The notes: generated from the sequence alone by a model not told the origin. A stretch of 27,237 nt of DNA from Capnocytophaga granulosa ATCC 51502 (GCF_000411115.1 NZ_KE150244.1:1-27237); one strand, 5' to 3'; positions 7,094 to 16,332 are shown, numbered from the stretch's first letter. A program made the numbers and translations.

Positions 7094-7519
7094 ATGACCT
7101 TACAGAAAACAACTCACAAACGCTCCACAGGTAGGAACAAAAAGATAAATCCTACTTCTTTTAGATATGTTTTTCGATTAAATGAAGAAGAAAACAATCA
7201 GTTTCTCTCGCTTTTCGAGCAATCAGGAATGAAAATCAAAGCGCATTTTATTACCTCTTTGCTTTTTAACCGAGAGATAAAAGTGGTAAAAATTGATAAA
7301 TCTGCTTTAGATTATTACACCAAACTCACCGAACTTTATGTGCAATTTCGGTCAGTAGGGGTGAATTACAATCAGATTGTAAAGATACTCTACCGCAATT
7401 TTTCGGAGAAGAAAGCGGCTGCTTACCTCTATAAATTAGAGAAAGAAACTACCCAAATGATTGCTATTTGCAAACAAATATTAGAGCTTTCTCAGCAGAT
7501 AGAACAAAAACTAAGATAG
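7094..7519 (+). CDS. mobA: Mobilization accessory protein (MobA/BmgB-like, relaxosome)
   Basis: This 141-residue basic protein begins with a lysine/arginine-rich tail (KTTHKRSTGRNKKINP). A short strand, YVFRLNEEENNQF, and two helices (SLFEQSGMKIKAHFITSLLF) follow, giving a ribbon-helix-helix-like DNA-binding N-terminus. The C-terminal half contains LYVQFRSVGVNYNQIVKIL, a segment characteristic of small relaxosome proteins (MobC/BmgB type) encoded next to Bacteroidetes relaxases. It likely binds oriT and assists strand opening for the nuclease. It lies 24 nt before the relaxase gene on the same strand and just downstream of the dyad-rich candidate oriT. The ATG at 7094 is the first good start after that region. 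Confidence 0.8.
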   Translation: MTLQKTTHKRSTGRNKKINPTSFRYVFRLNEEENNQFLSLFEQSGMKIKAHFITSLLFNREIKVVKIDKSALDYYTKLTELYVQFRSVGVNYNQIVKILYRNFSEKKAAAYLYKLEKETTQMIAICKQILELSQQIEQKLR

Positions 7520-7543
7520 CTTTTAAGATGAAAACAGCAGTTT

Positions 7544-8881
7544 ATGATAGCAAAAATACATCGAGGGGCGCAGCTGTTAGGGGTGCTTTTATACAATCAC
7601 AACAAGGTGGCTAAAGGACAAGGAGAGGTGTTATATACTCAAAAAGTGATACAACCTCTGCAAGGAAGTGTAGGCATTTCGGAAGTGTCTCGTTCTTTTG
7701 CCCCTTATCTCTATGCCAACATAAGGACAGAAAAACCTATCCTACACATTTCCCTCAATCCCGATCCTAACGATAAGGTGAGTGATGAGACCTTTGTAAA
7801 GTTGGCTACTGACTATATGGAACAGATGGGCTTTGGCAACCAACCTTTTGTGGTTTACAAACATTCGGATATTGAGCGCAAACACATTCACATCGTATCG
7901 CTGGGGATAGACGAAGAAGGCAAGAAAATCCCTGATACTTTTGAAAAAATACGCTCAATGAAAGTATGCCGAGAGTTGGAAACAAAATACCAACTTATCC
8001 CTGCTATCACCAATGATTCACAGCTAACAGATGATGAGCTCTTGCCTTTGTCTAAATTAGTCCCCTTAGATTACCGACAAAACGATCTTAAAAAGGAGTT
8101 GATACATACTGCAAAACAATTGCTAAAACACTATCATTTTGCCTCGTTAGGAGCATTCAACGCCTTGCTCAATCAGTTTAACATAGCGGTAGAGAAGGTA
8201 GAAGGCGAACTGCAAGGCGTTCCTAAAAAGGGATTGGTATATGTGGTATTGGATGAGAATGGTAACAAAGCAAGCCATCCTTTTAAAGCCTCCAAGCTTG
8301 GCAAAACACTGAGCTTACCTTATATCGAAAAACATTTACAAAAGGAACAAGATCACTTAAAAGGACAAGACACCACTTCCTTAAAGGCACATATCATCTT
8401 TGCCAAAGAAACAACTCATAGTAAAAGTGAATTTGTTCAAGAACTAAAAGCTAAAGGGATAGAGGTCGTCTTTCGTGAAAACAAAGAGGGGAGAACCTAT
8501 GGGGTAACCTTTATCGACCACAACAGCCGATGTGTGTATAATGGATCTCAGCTGGGAAAGGAGTTTTCTGCCAATGTTTTTCATCAGTGGTTAAAGTCGT
8601 TAGAAGAGTCATCACCTGCTTTAACCTCTGAGGTAAATATGCCGTCTGTAACTCCTTATGCAAGTAAAAATTACAACAATACTAATACTGTTGAAGAGGA
8701 TACTTTCTCTGACACTTCTTGGACACATTACCAAGAGGATTTTGGCAAGGACTCAGCCTTAAATGCTTTCTTTACTCTTTTCTCTTTGGATGATCAGGGG
8801 GTAGATTACGAAGAAGAGGATTTTACTAGAAGAATGAAACGTGCTACTGCCAAACGGCGAAAAATGAAAAACAAATCTTAG
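7544..8881 (+). CDS. mobB: Relaxase / mobilization nuclease (MobB type)
   Basis: This 445-residue relaxase of the Bacteroidetes MobA/VirD2-like family has the metal-binding HxH motif at His114/His116 in ERKHIHIVSLGID. It also carries the preceding PFVVYKHSD and the family segment ILHISLNPDPND (67-78). The N-terminal LLGVLLYNHNKV (11-22) contains the likely nicking tyrosine Tyr17. The second half (about 190-445) is poorly conserved and acidic at the end, followed by a very basic C-terminus (TRRMKRATAKRRKMKN). The enzyme should cut one strand at oriT and stay bound to the 5' end for transfer. The domain and metal motif are clear; the tyrosine choice is an inference. Confidence 0.88.
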   Translation: MIAKIHRGAQLLGVLLYNHNKVAKGQGEVLYTQKVIQPLQGSVGISEVSRSFAPYLYANIRTEKPILHISLNPDPNDKVSDETFVKLATDYMEQMGFGNQPFVVYKHSDIERKHIHIVSLGIDEEGKKIPDTFEKIRSMKVCRELETKYQLIPAITNDSQLTDDELLPLSKLVPLDYRQNDLKKELIHTAKQLLKHYHFASLGAFNALLNQFNIAVEKVEGELQGVPKKGLVYVVLDENGNKASHPFKASKLGKTLSLPYIEKHLQKEQDHLKGQDTTSLKAHIIFAKETTHSKSEFVQELKAKGIEVVFRENKEGRTYGVTFIDHNSRCVYNGSQLGKEFSANVFHQWLKSLEESSPALTSEVNMPSVTPYASKNYNNTNTVEEDTFSDTSWTHYQEDFGKDSALNAFFTLFSLDDQGVDYEEEDFTRRMKRATAKRRKMKNKS

Positions 8882-8946
8882 GTGTGGCCAGTGAGCTGAC
8901 ATAGCTAAGTATAAAATATTGATAAACACTAAAAACAGAAACAAAT

Positions 8947-10959
8947 ATGCAAAACGATGATGATTTAAGAGCATTAGCCAAGATTATGGCTTTTATGCGT
9001 GCAGTAAGTATTCTCATAGTACTGATGCACCTCTATTGGTATTGTTATGGCTTTTTCCAAGGCGAAAAGTGGATATTAGCTGTAGTGGATAGAATCCTGA
9101 CCAACTTCCAACGAACAGCAGGACTGTTCTCTCACCCGCTATACACCAAATGCTTTGCCCTCCTGCTCTTAGCTTTGAGCTGTTTGGGCACAACAGGCGT
9201 AAAGAACGACAAAATTACTTGGCGAAAGATTTACATCGCTCTGGGAATAGGAGCTACTCTTTACTTTGGTAACTTTTGGATTTTGTACTTGCGACTTCCT
9301 GCTTCAGTGGTTGCCTTTTTCTATATCCTTACTCTGTCTTTGGGCTACATAGCGCTCCTTATGGCAGGTTCGTGGATGAGTCGTCTGCTAAAAGACAACC
9401 TTTTAGACGATGTTTTTAACAATGAAAACGAGTCGTTTATGCAGGAAACACGCCTGATGAAAAACGAGTATTCTGTGAATCTACCTACTTTGTTCTACTA
9501 CCGCAAGAAGTGGAACAAAGGTTGGATCAATGTGGTAAATCCCTTTCGGGCGACCATAGTGCTGGGTACTCCTGGTTCAGGGAAGTCTTATGCCATAGTG
9601 AACAACTACATCAAACAGCAGATTGAGAAGGGTTTTGCAATGTACATCTACGACTTCAAGTTTGATGACCTCTCTACTATTGCCTATAATCACCTACTAA
9701 AAAACTTAGACAAGTACAAGGTAAAGCCTAAGTTCTATGTAATAAACTTTGATGATCCTCGCCGTAGTCATCGTTGTAACCCTATCAACCCCAACTTTAT
9801 GAGTGATATTTCCGATGCTTATGAATCTGCTTATACGATTATGCTCAATCTCAACCGCTCGTGGATTCAAAAGCAAGGTGATTTCTTTGTAGAGTCACCT
9901 ATCATTCTATTGGCAGCTATTATTTGGTTTTTGAAGATTTACAAAGGTGGTAAGTACTGTACTTTTCCACACGCCATCGAGCTATTGAACAAGCCTTATG
10001 CTGATGTCTTTACCATTCTCACCTCGTATCCTGAACTTGAGAATTACCTATCGCCTTTTATGGATGCTTGGCAAGGAGGTGCACAAGACCAATTACAAGG
10101 ACAGATAGCCAGTGCCAAAATACCGCTCTCCCGAATGATTTCGCCTCAACTCTATTGGGTAATGACAGGTGACGATTTTTCGTTGGATATCAATAATCCT
10201 AAAGAGCCTAAAATCCTCTGTGTAGGCAACAATCCTGATAGGCAAAATATCTATTCGGCAGCTTTGGGTTTGTACAATTCACGTATTGTAAAGCTCATCA
10301 ACAAGAAAGGACAGCTCAAATCCTCTGTGATTATTGACGAGTTGCCTACGATTTATTTCAGGGGGTTAGACAACCTGATAGCTACTGCTCGAAGTAATAA
10401 AGTAGCTGTTTGTTTAGGTTTTCAAGATTATTCACAGCTCACTCGTGATTATGGCGATAAGGAAAGCAAGGTGATACAAAATACGGTGGGGAATATCTTT
10501 AGCGGACAAGTAGTAGGGGAAACAGCTAAAACTCTTTCTGAACGTTTTGGAAAGGTATTGCAAAAAAGGCAATCTACCACGATCAACCGCAATGACACTT
10601 CTACTTCCATATCTACACAATTGGATAGTCTTATCCCTGCCAGCAAGATTGCCAATCTCACCCAAGGGATGTTTGTTGGGGCAGTCTCTGACAACTTTGA
10701 TGAGCGCATAGACCAGAAGATATTCCACGCGCAGATAGTGGTAGACAACGCCAAAGTAGCCGCTGAGACCAAAACCTACCAGAAAATCCCCGAAGTCCTC
10801 TCCTTTACTGATGCTAATGGCAACGACACTACCAAAGAACAGGTAGAAGCCAATTATCGCCAGATAAAGTTAGATGTCATTGAAATCATTGAACGCGAAA
10901 AAGAGCGTATCGCCAATGACCCTGAGCTAAGGCATTTGGTGGAGAAGGAGGCGGAATAA
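8947..10959 (+). CDS. mobC: Type IV coupling protein (TraG/VirD4-like, YWFCY domain)
   Basis: This 670-residue inner-membrane ATPase couples the relaxosome to the mating channel. An N-terminal YWFCY-type segment (LMHLYWYCYGFF, 26-37) and several hydrophobic helices (about 17-37, 69-81, 97-115, 121-141) are followed by the ATPase core. Walker A is GTPGSGKS (207-214), and the Walker B-like SSVIIDELPTIYF is near 460. The segment FQDYSQLTRDYG next to it is typical of the TraG/TraM-recognition domain. It is the third gene of the mob operon, 65 nt after the relaxase. Its stop is only 3 nt from the stop of the convergent gene at 10963, leaving no room for a separate terminator. Confidence 0.9.
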   Translation: MQNDDDLRALAKIMAFMRAVSILIVLMHLYWYCYGFFQGEKWILAVVDRILTNFQRTAGLFSHPLYTKCFALLLLALSCLGTTGVKNDKITWRKIYIALGIGATLYFGNFWILYLRLPASVVAFFYILTLSLGYIALLMAGSWMSRLLKDNLLDDVFNNENESFMQETRLMKNEYSVNLPTLFYYRKKWNKGWINVVNPFRATIVLGTPGSGKSYAIVNNYIKQQIEKGFAMYIYDFKFDDLSTIAYNHLLKNLDKYKVKPKFYVINFDDPRRSHRCNPINPNFMSDISDAYESAYTIMLNLNRSWIQKQGDFFVESPIILLAAIIWFLKIYKGGKYCTFPHAIELLNKPYADVFTILTSYPELENYLSPFMDAWQGGAQDQLQGQIASAKIPLSRMISPQLYWVMTGDDFSLDINNPKEPKILCVGNNPDRQNIYSAALGLYNSRIVKLINKKGQLKSSVIIDELPTIYFRGLDNLIATARSNKVAVCLGFQDYSQLTRDYGDKESKVIQNTVGNIFSGQVVGETAKTLSERFGKVLQKRQSTTINRNDTSTSISTQLDSLIPASKIANLTQGMFVGAVSDNFDERIDQKIFHAQIVVDNAKVAAETKTYQKIPEVLSFTDANGNDTTKEQVEANYRQIKLDVIEIIEREKERIANDPELRHLVEKEAE

Positions 10960-10962
10960 AGT

Positions 10963-11458
10963 TTATAAACTTCCTCTTATTTTCTCATAATACTCCATCA
11001 CAAACTTCAAGTCTTCTGGAAGTGAGTTACGATCTATAGACCATAGTATATCTGGATTTGTGTTATTCTTGTTAAAAAATAATGCAATATAAAAAAACTC
11101 CTCATCACAAATAGGTATATAATTTAAAAAATTAAAATTATTATTATCTAAATATTTGTAAGGTATCTTTTCAAAAAAAAACTCATTATTTTTAGTGATA
11201 CTTTTTTTAATATTTGATTTTATAACAAGAGTATCCTTATATATATTTTCAAATAAACAAACACTATCTCTAGTTAGAAAAATACCATTGATTGTATCAT
11301 TTATACTAAAAGGCCGATCAGAGGGAATGTGATAGAAGGCTATTTTAGAAACCTGATGTTTAGTTGTTTTAAATTTAATAAATTTCTTATTGTAATATAT
11401 ATCTGTTACACCGCAAGAATTAGTACAAAAAAAAATAAGATAAAAATAAATACTTCAT
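10963..11458 (-). pseudogene. Frameshifted small exported protein, probable immunity partner of the metzincin effector
   Basis: ATG 11458 opens MKYLFLSYFFLY and hits TAA after 12 codons. One frame over, an open run of about 155 codons continues to TAA at 10963-10965. Removing one T from a nine-T tract (plus-strand A9 at 11427-11435) joins the two into MKYLFLSYFFCTNSCGVTD and about 150 further residues. The N-terminus then looks like a short lipoprotein-type signal with nearby cysteines. The body is Lys/Asn/Phe-rich (NILWSID-like end: PDILWSIDRNSLPEDL) and matches no family I recognise. It starts 4 nt after the metzincin effector stop, the position of an immunity gene. The shift may be a real mutation, phase variation, transcriptional slippage or a sequencing error at the homopolymer. 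Confidence 0.7.
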
Positions 11459-11462
11459 AAGA

Positions 11463-12806
11463 CTAATAATTAAAAATTAAACTTCTATCTCTTCTCATTA
11501 TTTCCCATTGCCATTTAAAAAAAGAATACATCTTTCCTTTGAAATCATTATCGCTTGAATCAGGAGCACTTACCTTCTTCCAATCATAGTCCATATAATT
11601 ATCTGTATATCCTTGATAAAATACATGTTCACTTAATCCACCTTCTTGAAAAATATGAGGAAGAGATAACGAATGTCCACACTCATGAATTGCAGTTCTT
11701 TCACTATTTAATCCAGAATTAAATATGACACAATAATTTCCCCAAACATTATTCATTCTATTTAAAAAAGAAATTCCATTAGTTCCTCCTGAATTTATAT
11801 CTGTATAAAATAAATAAGTTCTTTTATTATTATTGCTATCAATATTACCTACTGGTTTATATTTCCCATATTTTTCATATAATCTTAAAATAATATTCCT
11901 TATTTCAGAAGCTCCTAAAAGGGGAGTATTATACAATTTATATTTATCAGGATCAGTATCATCGGGTATTTCTAATAAATTAAAAGAGGTATCAACTACA
12001 ACTTCTGCTCTAATAAGAGCTTGGTTGAAAGATTGGTATTTAAATAAAAATTGGTAATCATTACGTAATTTAGCTTTATTGGAAGGATCCTTTATTACAT
12101 TAACCACAACAATTTCTGCTTTTGGAATAACATTATTTTTATAAACAACTAATTTTCCAACTTGTTGTTTCAAATCACCTCTCTCAGCAAAAACTTTAAT
12201 TTGTTCATGTTTATCAAGAGCTCCTTTTATACATTTTATATTAACTTTCTTTTTTAGAATATAATAATTTTTGCTTACTCCACCTATATTCTTTGTTTTT
12301 TTGGGGGATGATATAATTTCTGAAGCAGTTATTTCACTTGGAGTTATTTTTAAAAAATCATTTGTACTTTTAAATACAATCTTTATATCTTCTAATGTTA
12401 TTGCATCGATCTCTTCTATCTCTAAATTTAAATTCACACCATTTTTATGCATCCTAGACCCATAAGAAAATTCTTTAGTTGTTGTAAAAGGGAAAATTGA
12501 CAACCATGCAGGGTAATATCGTATTCCATAAGGAGAAAAATGTTCAGTATCTTTCAAATATTCATTTTTTAATTTCTGAATATCCTTACATAATGGCTTT
12601 AACTGGTTGATTGGATTTCCATTATTATCAATTGCAACTTTTACTATTGGATAAATATACTCATCACGTATCCAATCAAACCCAAATTCTCCTCTATAAT
12701 CATCAGGTCGTCTAAAATGCACCAAAAATTTAGGAAGACTATTTCCATCTCCCTTTGGTTCTTCATCTTCATCCACAAAACGTGGTTTTCCAAAAGTAAT
12801 ACTCAT
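11463..12806 (-). CDS. Metzincin-like zinc metallopeptidase, probable T6SS effector
   Basis: This 447-residue protein has no signal peptide. Near the C-terminus AIHECGHSLSLPH supplies the metzincin zinc motif HExxHxxxxxH (His374, Glu375, His378, His384). The usual Gly of HExxHxxGxxH is Ser381. NYMDYDW (Met405) follows about 20 residues later, matching a metzincin Met-turn. The N-terminus carries KFLVHFRRPDDYRGEFGFDW (26-45), followed by a long beta-rich region (about 100-270), possibly a secretion or adaptor domain. It is the last intact gene of the vgrG transcript and is followed at 4 nt by a small exported-protein gene, the usual effector/immunity arrangement. Its AT-rich composition contrasts with the T6SS structural genes. 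Protease motif is seen; T6SS delivery and target are inferred. Confidence 0.75.
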   Translation of the reverse strand: MSITFGKPRFVDEDEEPKGDGNSLPKFLVHFRRPDDYRGEFGFDWIRDEYIYPIVKVAIDNNGNPINQLKPLCKDIQKLKNEYLKDTEHFSPYGIRYYPAWLSIFPFTTTKEFSYGSRMHKNGVNLNLEIEEIDAITLEDIKIVFKSTNDFLKITPSEITASEIISSPKKTKNIGGVSKNYYILKKKVNIKCIKGALDKHEQIKVFAERGDLKQQVGKLVVYKNNVIPKAEIVVVNVIKDPSNKAKLRNDYQFLFKYQSFNQALIRAEVVVDTSFNLLEIPDDTDPDKYKLYNTPLLGASEIRNIILRLYEKYGKYKPVGNIDSNNNKRTYLFYTDINSGGTNGISFLNRMNNVWGNYCVIFNSGLNSERTAIHECGHSLSLPHIFQEGGLSEHVFYQGYTDNYMDYDWKKVSAPDSSDNDFKGKMYSFFKWQWEIMRRDRSLIFNY

Positions 12807-12813
12807 AGTTTTA

Positions 12814-13347
12814 TTATTTTAAAAACTTAAAACCATTGTTGCTCATATATGACTTTATTTTCTTATCCGTGAGTTCGTTGTGCGGTTCTCCTATTATTGC
12901 TTTGACTTCTTTAACCTTATTGTCATATAGATGCACAAAAATATAGATATAAGTTGTACAATTCTTTATATAACATGCAACCTCCATCACAATAGCAACA
13001 TAAGTATCCTTCTTGTTTTTTGAGCAATGTATAACACGAGGAATACAATAGTCTAATGCAAGTTCCTCTTTGTCAAACCTCACTTGCTGCTTATTGATGG
13101 TTAGAAAATATCCGTTGTCTATACTGTGTTTGGGGATAGAACACTCTGGCTCTCTCCTTCTAACATTCTTCGTATCAATAAGCATATAGATGTCATTATC
13201 TAATGCTTTGATGTTTATCACATACCTGCCAAAAGAATCGTTTAGAAGCCCCCAACAATAATTATCAAACAAATCTATTTTAGCATACCTCACATTTTGC
13301 TGTGAATACGTTATATTAAAAAATAGAAATAAACAAAGAAATCTCAT
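12814..13347 (-). CDS. Secreted protein, probable immunity protein of the SleB-like effector
   Basis: This 177-residue protein has a short signal peptide (MRFLCLFLFFNITYSQ, cleavage likely after the Ser-Gln region), so the mature part is periplasmic. It has six cysteines spread over the mature region (YCWG, ECSI, DYCI, IHCS, ACYIKNC), suggesting disulfides. No family is recognised. Its start overlaps the stop of the upstream effector gene by 4 nt, so translation is probably coupled. A periplasmic protein coupled to a candidate peptidoglycan hydrolase behind vgrG is best read as its immunity protein. Confidence 0.6.
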   Translation of the reverse strand: MRFLCLFLFFNITYSQQNVRYAKIDLFDNYCWGLLNDSFGRYVINIKALDNDIYMLIDTKNVRRREPECSIPKHSIDNGYFLTINKQQVRFDKEELALDYCIPRVIHCSKNKKDTYVAIVMEVACYIKNCTTYIYIFVHLYDNKVKEVKAIIGEPHNELTDKKIKSYMSNNGFKFLK

Positions 13348-14447
13348 TTTTTTATTTTTTTATAGAAAACAGTTGGTCCAAAATTGCCACTTCCTTTATA
13401 TATTTTAAATCCTATATAAATCCAGCTTTTATTGGGATTGGGATTAGTCCAAGAGTTAAATTTCGTTCCTTTCTTAAGGTCATCTGCTATATAAAGGTCT
13501 CTTTCCAAGTTTTTTCTTGTTTCCCCTGTAGCAGTCAAAATATCAGTACCATGCCATCCAATAGCTTCTTCTGATAAATCATTTCTACGAGATGGCTCTT
13601 CATTTAAATAATAAAAAGCTTTTATTGTATACTCAATAGCTAATTTAGCTAACTTTTTTTGAGTTATTACCAATGAATTTCTACCAAAAGCATTTCGATC
13701 ATAGTCAAAAACATCTCCTTTTTTAGCTTTATGCTTAGTATCATAACCTAAAAAAGTTTTGTATACATCGTTATGATTAAAGTAAGACCACTCAGGATAA
13801 TACCTACCTCGTATTTCTCTTATAGTATCATCTATACTTTCCCCTCGATGAAAATCCTCTCCATTATTCTGTATACTACGATTCATAATAATATAGGGGA
13901 TTCGTTTAATTGCTTCTGAATTATATCCTACTTCTGAATAAGCTAACCCTGCAATTCTTAAAAAAGTATCATTTTTAATATCCACTCCTTTTATAGTTAG
14001 TTTTTTTACATTTTCATATACTCTATCTTTAGCTTTTATAGGACCAAGATTTTGTATGGCTTTATATACCCAATTGTTATCAGATAACTGAGGTCTGATA
14101 AAATCAGGATCACAAATATAAACATCATTTACATCTCCAGTAAAATCTTTAGAGTATTCTTTCCCTAAGAAAGTTCCATCTGTTTTATAAAAATGTCCAT
14201 TGATTTTTTTATAATTATCGCTATTACCTCCCTTTACTCCATTCTTATTCTGTTCTACTGCTGATTTTGCTGTAGTATTATCACTTCCCTTCTTAACAGC
14301 TATTTTTTTAGCAGAGGTAAGGGTTAGATTTCCCTCTGTAGCTATTATTTGCACTTCATCAGAGACACACTCATAGCTACCACTAAAATGGCGGTACTCA
14401 TTCTTTATATTTACTATTAAGTTCTTTGCTCTTTTGATAATTGCCAT
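13344..14447 (-). CDS. VgrG-linked effector with SleB-like cell-wall hydrolase domain
   Basis: This 367-residue protein starts 2 nt after vgrG. Residues 1-55 (IVNIKNEYRHF, EVQIIATEGNLTLTSAKKIA) resemble the beta-helix end of VgrG itself (STKENLLLESSKKTIEMNS), which may let the protein sit on the spike. A linker is followed by NGHFYKTDGTFLGK (83-96). Then comes a domain (about 160-320) containing IAGLAYSEVGYNSEAIKRI and PYIIMNRS. The layout Ala-x-x-x-Glu-x-G followed by a helix ending in xNR is that of SleB/cell-wall hydrolase_2 enzymes (AxxxxGEAxG ... ILNR), with Glu172 as the candidate catalytic acid. I see no signal peptide. Peptidoglycan cleavage is a moderate-confidence inference; the coupled periplasmic partner downstream supports it. 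Confidence 0.6.
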   Translation of the reverse strand: MAIIKRAKNLIVNIKNEYRHFSGSYECVSDEVQIIATEGNLTLTSAKKIAVKKGSDNTTAKSAVEQNKNGVKGGNSDNYKKINGHFYKTDGTFLGKEYSKDFTGDVNDVYICDPDFIRPQLSDNNWVYKAIQNLGPIKAKDRVYENVKKLTIKGVDIKNDTFLRIAGLAYSEVGYNSEAIKRIPYIIMNRSIQNNGEDFHRGESIDDTIREIRGRYYPEWSYFNHNDVYKTFLGYDTKHKAKKGDVFDYDRNAFGRNSLVITQKKLAKLAIEYTIKAFYYLNEEPSRRNDLSEEAIGWHGTDILTATGETRKNLERDLYIADDLKKGTKFNSWTNPNPNKSWIYIGFKIYKGSGNFGPTVFYKKIKK

Positions 14448-14449
14448 AA

Positions 14450-16294
14450 CTAAAACACATTTGATTTTTCCATACTATTCATCTCTATGGTTTTCTTACT
14501 ACTTTCTAAAAGCAAGTTCTCCTTAGTACTTGTTATGGAAACATTCTTGTTTATACTTGTATTTTTCTGTGAACGAGACTTATGTTTCTCTTTTATCACC
14601 TCTGTCTTATTGTCAGCATTCTCTACTTTATTCCCTTTGGCTGTTTCTATGATATTATTTTCAGCTGTTATATCAATATCAGTTCCAGCACTAATCTTTA
14701 CTTTTTTCTTGATGTTGATGTTTAGATTATTAGCAGTGATATTAATCGTCTCAGGCGCAGAAATTTCTATATTCTTACCTTGAGTATCCAACTTAATTAC
14801 ATTGCCATTCTTATCAGTAAGTAAGATGCTCTCATCTTCGGTAAAGATGAGTTTATGTCCACTTTTAGTATGAATTGCCTTTACACGGTTATCAGCATTG
14901 TGATATCCACTCTTCGCCTCACCATTATAATGTGCCCCAAGTACAAAAGGACGCTCCGCATTGCCACCTTCAAAGTCTACCAATACCTCTTCTCCTACCT
15001 CAGGGATAAAATAAAAGCCTTTACCCCCTCCTGTATAGGGTTGTATCACACGTATCCAAGGGGTCATTTCATTGCGTTTTGCCTGCCATAAGAATTGCAC
15101 GCGTACACGTCCCATTCCTAAAGGGTCGTTGTTGTCCTTTACAACAGCTGGTTGCTGCTCTGAGTGCGGAAAAGCATTCTCATCAAAATCAGCAGGAGTA
15201 CGCATCATAGGGATACCCTCAAAGGAATTGTAATACTCCATACCACTGTGATAGTGCGATATTTTTATCACCCTATAAGTCTCCATTGCTCGTGCATTAA
15301 TGTCGGTAAGACACGCAAAGGTATTCATCCTGAGACGCGGGTCGCGGCTTTGTCCTTTTACTTTGAGCAACAATTCGCGTTTGTCTTTCTCTAAGCGTAC
15401 TACATCCTCTAAATCTACACTTGATTGCTCTAACGAAGTAGCTGAGTGATATTTTTGAGGTATTTTTTTGTAGATTTTTTTAGAAGCATTCTTTGCATCG
15501 GTTTGTATAGGGTTATTCTTATACTCATTAGCAGCATCTCGTGAGTCATTATTTTCAGATGTTCCTTGATGTATATTGTAGTTTATATACTGAAAATCTT
15601 GTGGTTTTACCTCTAAGAAAAACTCTTCATCAATCAGGTTTAGGTTCTCACCCAAATCAATGGTCTCTTGGAGTTTATTGCCAAAAATAAGTTTACTGCC
15701 ATCATAATAAAAGTATTCTCCGTAATACTTAGCCAAACGACAAATAAAGTCGTAGTCAGACTCTTGGTATTGTACCGTATAAGGAAGTGTCCTTGTGGTA
15801 TTCACCCCTGCTGAGGTATCCACTTTTGCGGACTCATCATACTCCTGGGTAGCTGCTGCAACGATTTCTTGTAGTGTTTTGTTCTCATAAGATTGGCATT
15901 CCTTACCACTATCTAAGAGAATGCTTGGTGCATTTCCTGAGATATAGAGCGTACCATAACCGCCCCCTGTTTTTCGCTTACAGTGAATTTTAGTAATAAT
16001 CCCTGAGAAGTGTTGCACCACCTTGCCATATTGATAAAACTTAATGGTAAGAGGATCGCCAAGCAGATCGCGAGAGTGCTCCATAATGTATTCGTGGAAC
16101 TTATCAAATGAGTCCTCTGGGGTTTCAATGGTAAAGGTATCGTGCTGGCAGTTGTATTGGTGTAGCTCTACTTTATAGCTTTCTGTAGCCAAGAAGTCTT
16201 TACCATTAGAACTGAGCAGACAATAGACTACAGGATTGGTCTTGTCGTTAAGAAACTCTGTAAAACTTTTTAATTTGAAATCTTTTAACTCCAT
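14450..16294 (-). CDS. tssI: VgrG spike protein (TssI)
   Basis: This 614-residue protein has the gp27-like N-terminal part (about 1-370) with CLLSSNGKDFLATESYKVEL, ESDYDFICRLAKYYGEYFYYDG and the IHCKRKTGG loop. A gp5 OB-fold (about 380-450) follows, with PAVVKDNNDPLGMGRVRVQF, MTPWIRVIQPYTGGGKGFYF and PEVGEEVLVDFEGGNAERPF. The C-terminal beta-helix (about 475-614) is made of short repeats such as NIEISAPETINITANNLNINI. It trimerises as the puncturing tip of the T6SS. No effector domain is fused; two effector genes follow instead. It lies 38 nt after hcp3, with which it is probably cotranscribed. Confidence 0.95.
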   Translation of the reverse strand: MELKDFKLKSFTEFLNDKTNPVVYCLLSSNGKDFLATESYKVELHQYNCQHDTFTIETPEDSFDKFHEYIMEHSRDLLGDPLTIKFYQYGKVVQHFSGIITKIHCKRKTGGGYGTLYISGNAPSILLDSGKECQSYENKTLQEIVAAATQEYDESAKVDTSAGVNTTRTLPYTVQYQESDYDFICRLAKYYGEYFYYDGSKLIFGNKLQETIDLGENLNLIDEEFFLEVKPQDFQYINYNIHQGTSENNDSRDAANEYKNNPIQTDAKNASKKIYKKIPQKYHSATSLEQSSVDLEDVVRLEKDKRELLLKVKGQSRDPRLRMNTFACLTDINARAMETYRVIKISHYHSGMEYYNSFEGIPMMRTPADFDENAFPHSEQQPAVVKDNNDPLGMGRVRVQFLWQAKRNEMTPWIRVIQPYTGGGKGFYFIPEVGEEVLVDFEGGNAERPFVLGAHYNGEAKSGYHNADNRVKAIHTKSGHKLIFTEDESILLTDKNGNVIKLDTQGKNIEISAPETINITANNLNINIKKKVKISAGTDIDITAENNIIETAKGNKVENADNKTEVIKEKHKSRSQKNTSINKNVSITSTKENLLLESSKKTIEMNSMEKSNVF

Positions 16295-16332
16295 AAGTAT
16301 TATCTCTAAGGTTTAACAATTCTCTTATTAGG

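Noticed and set aside
10432..10772. Two minus-strand open frames of about 100 codons
   Set aside because: Both are antisense to the conserved ATPase core of the coupling protein and have no ribosome-binding or neighbour support.
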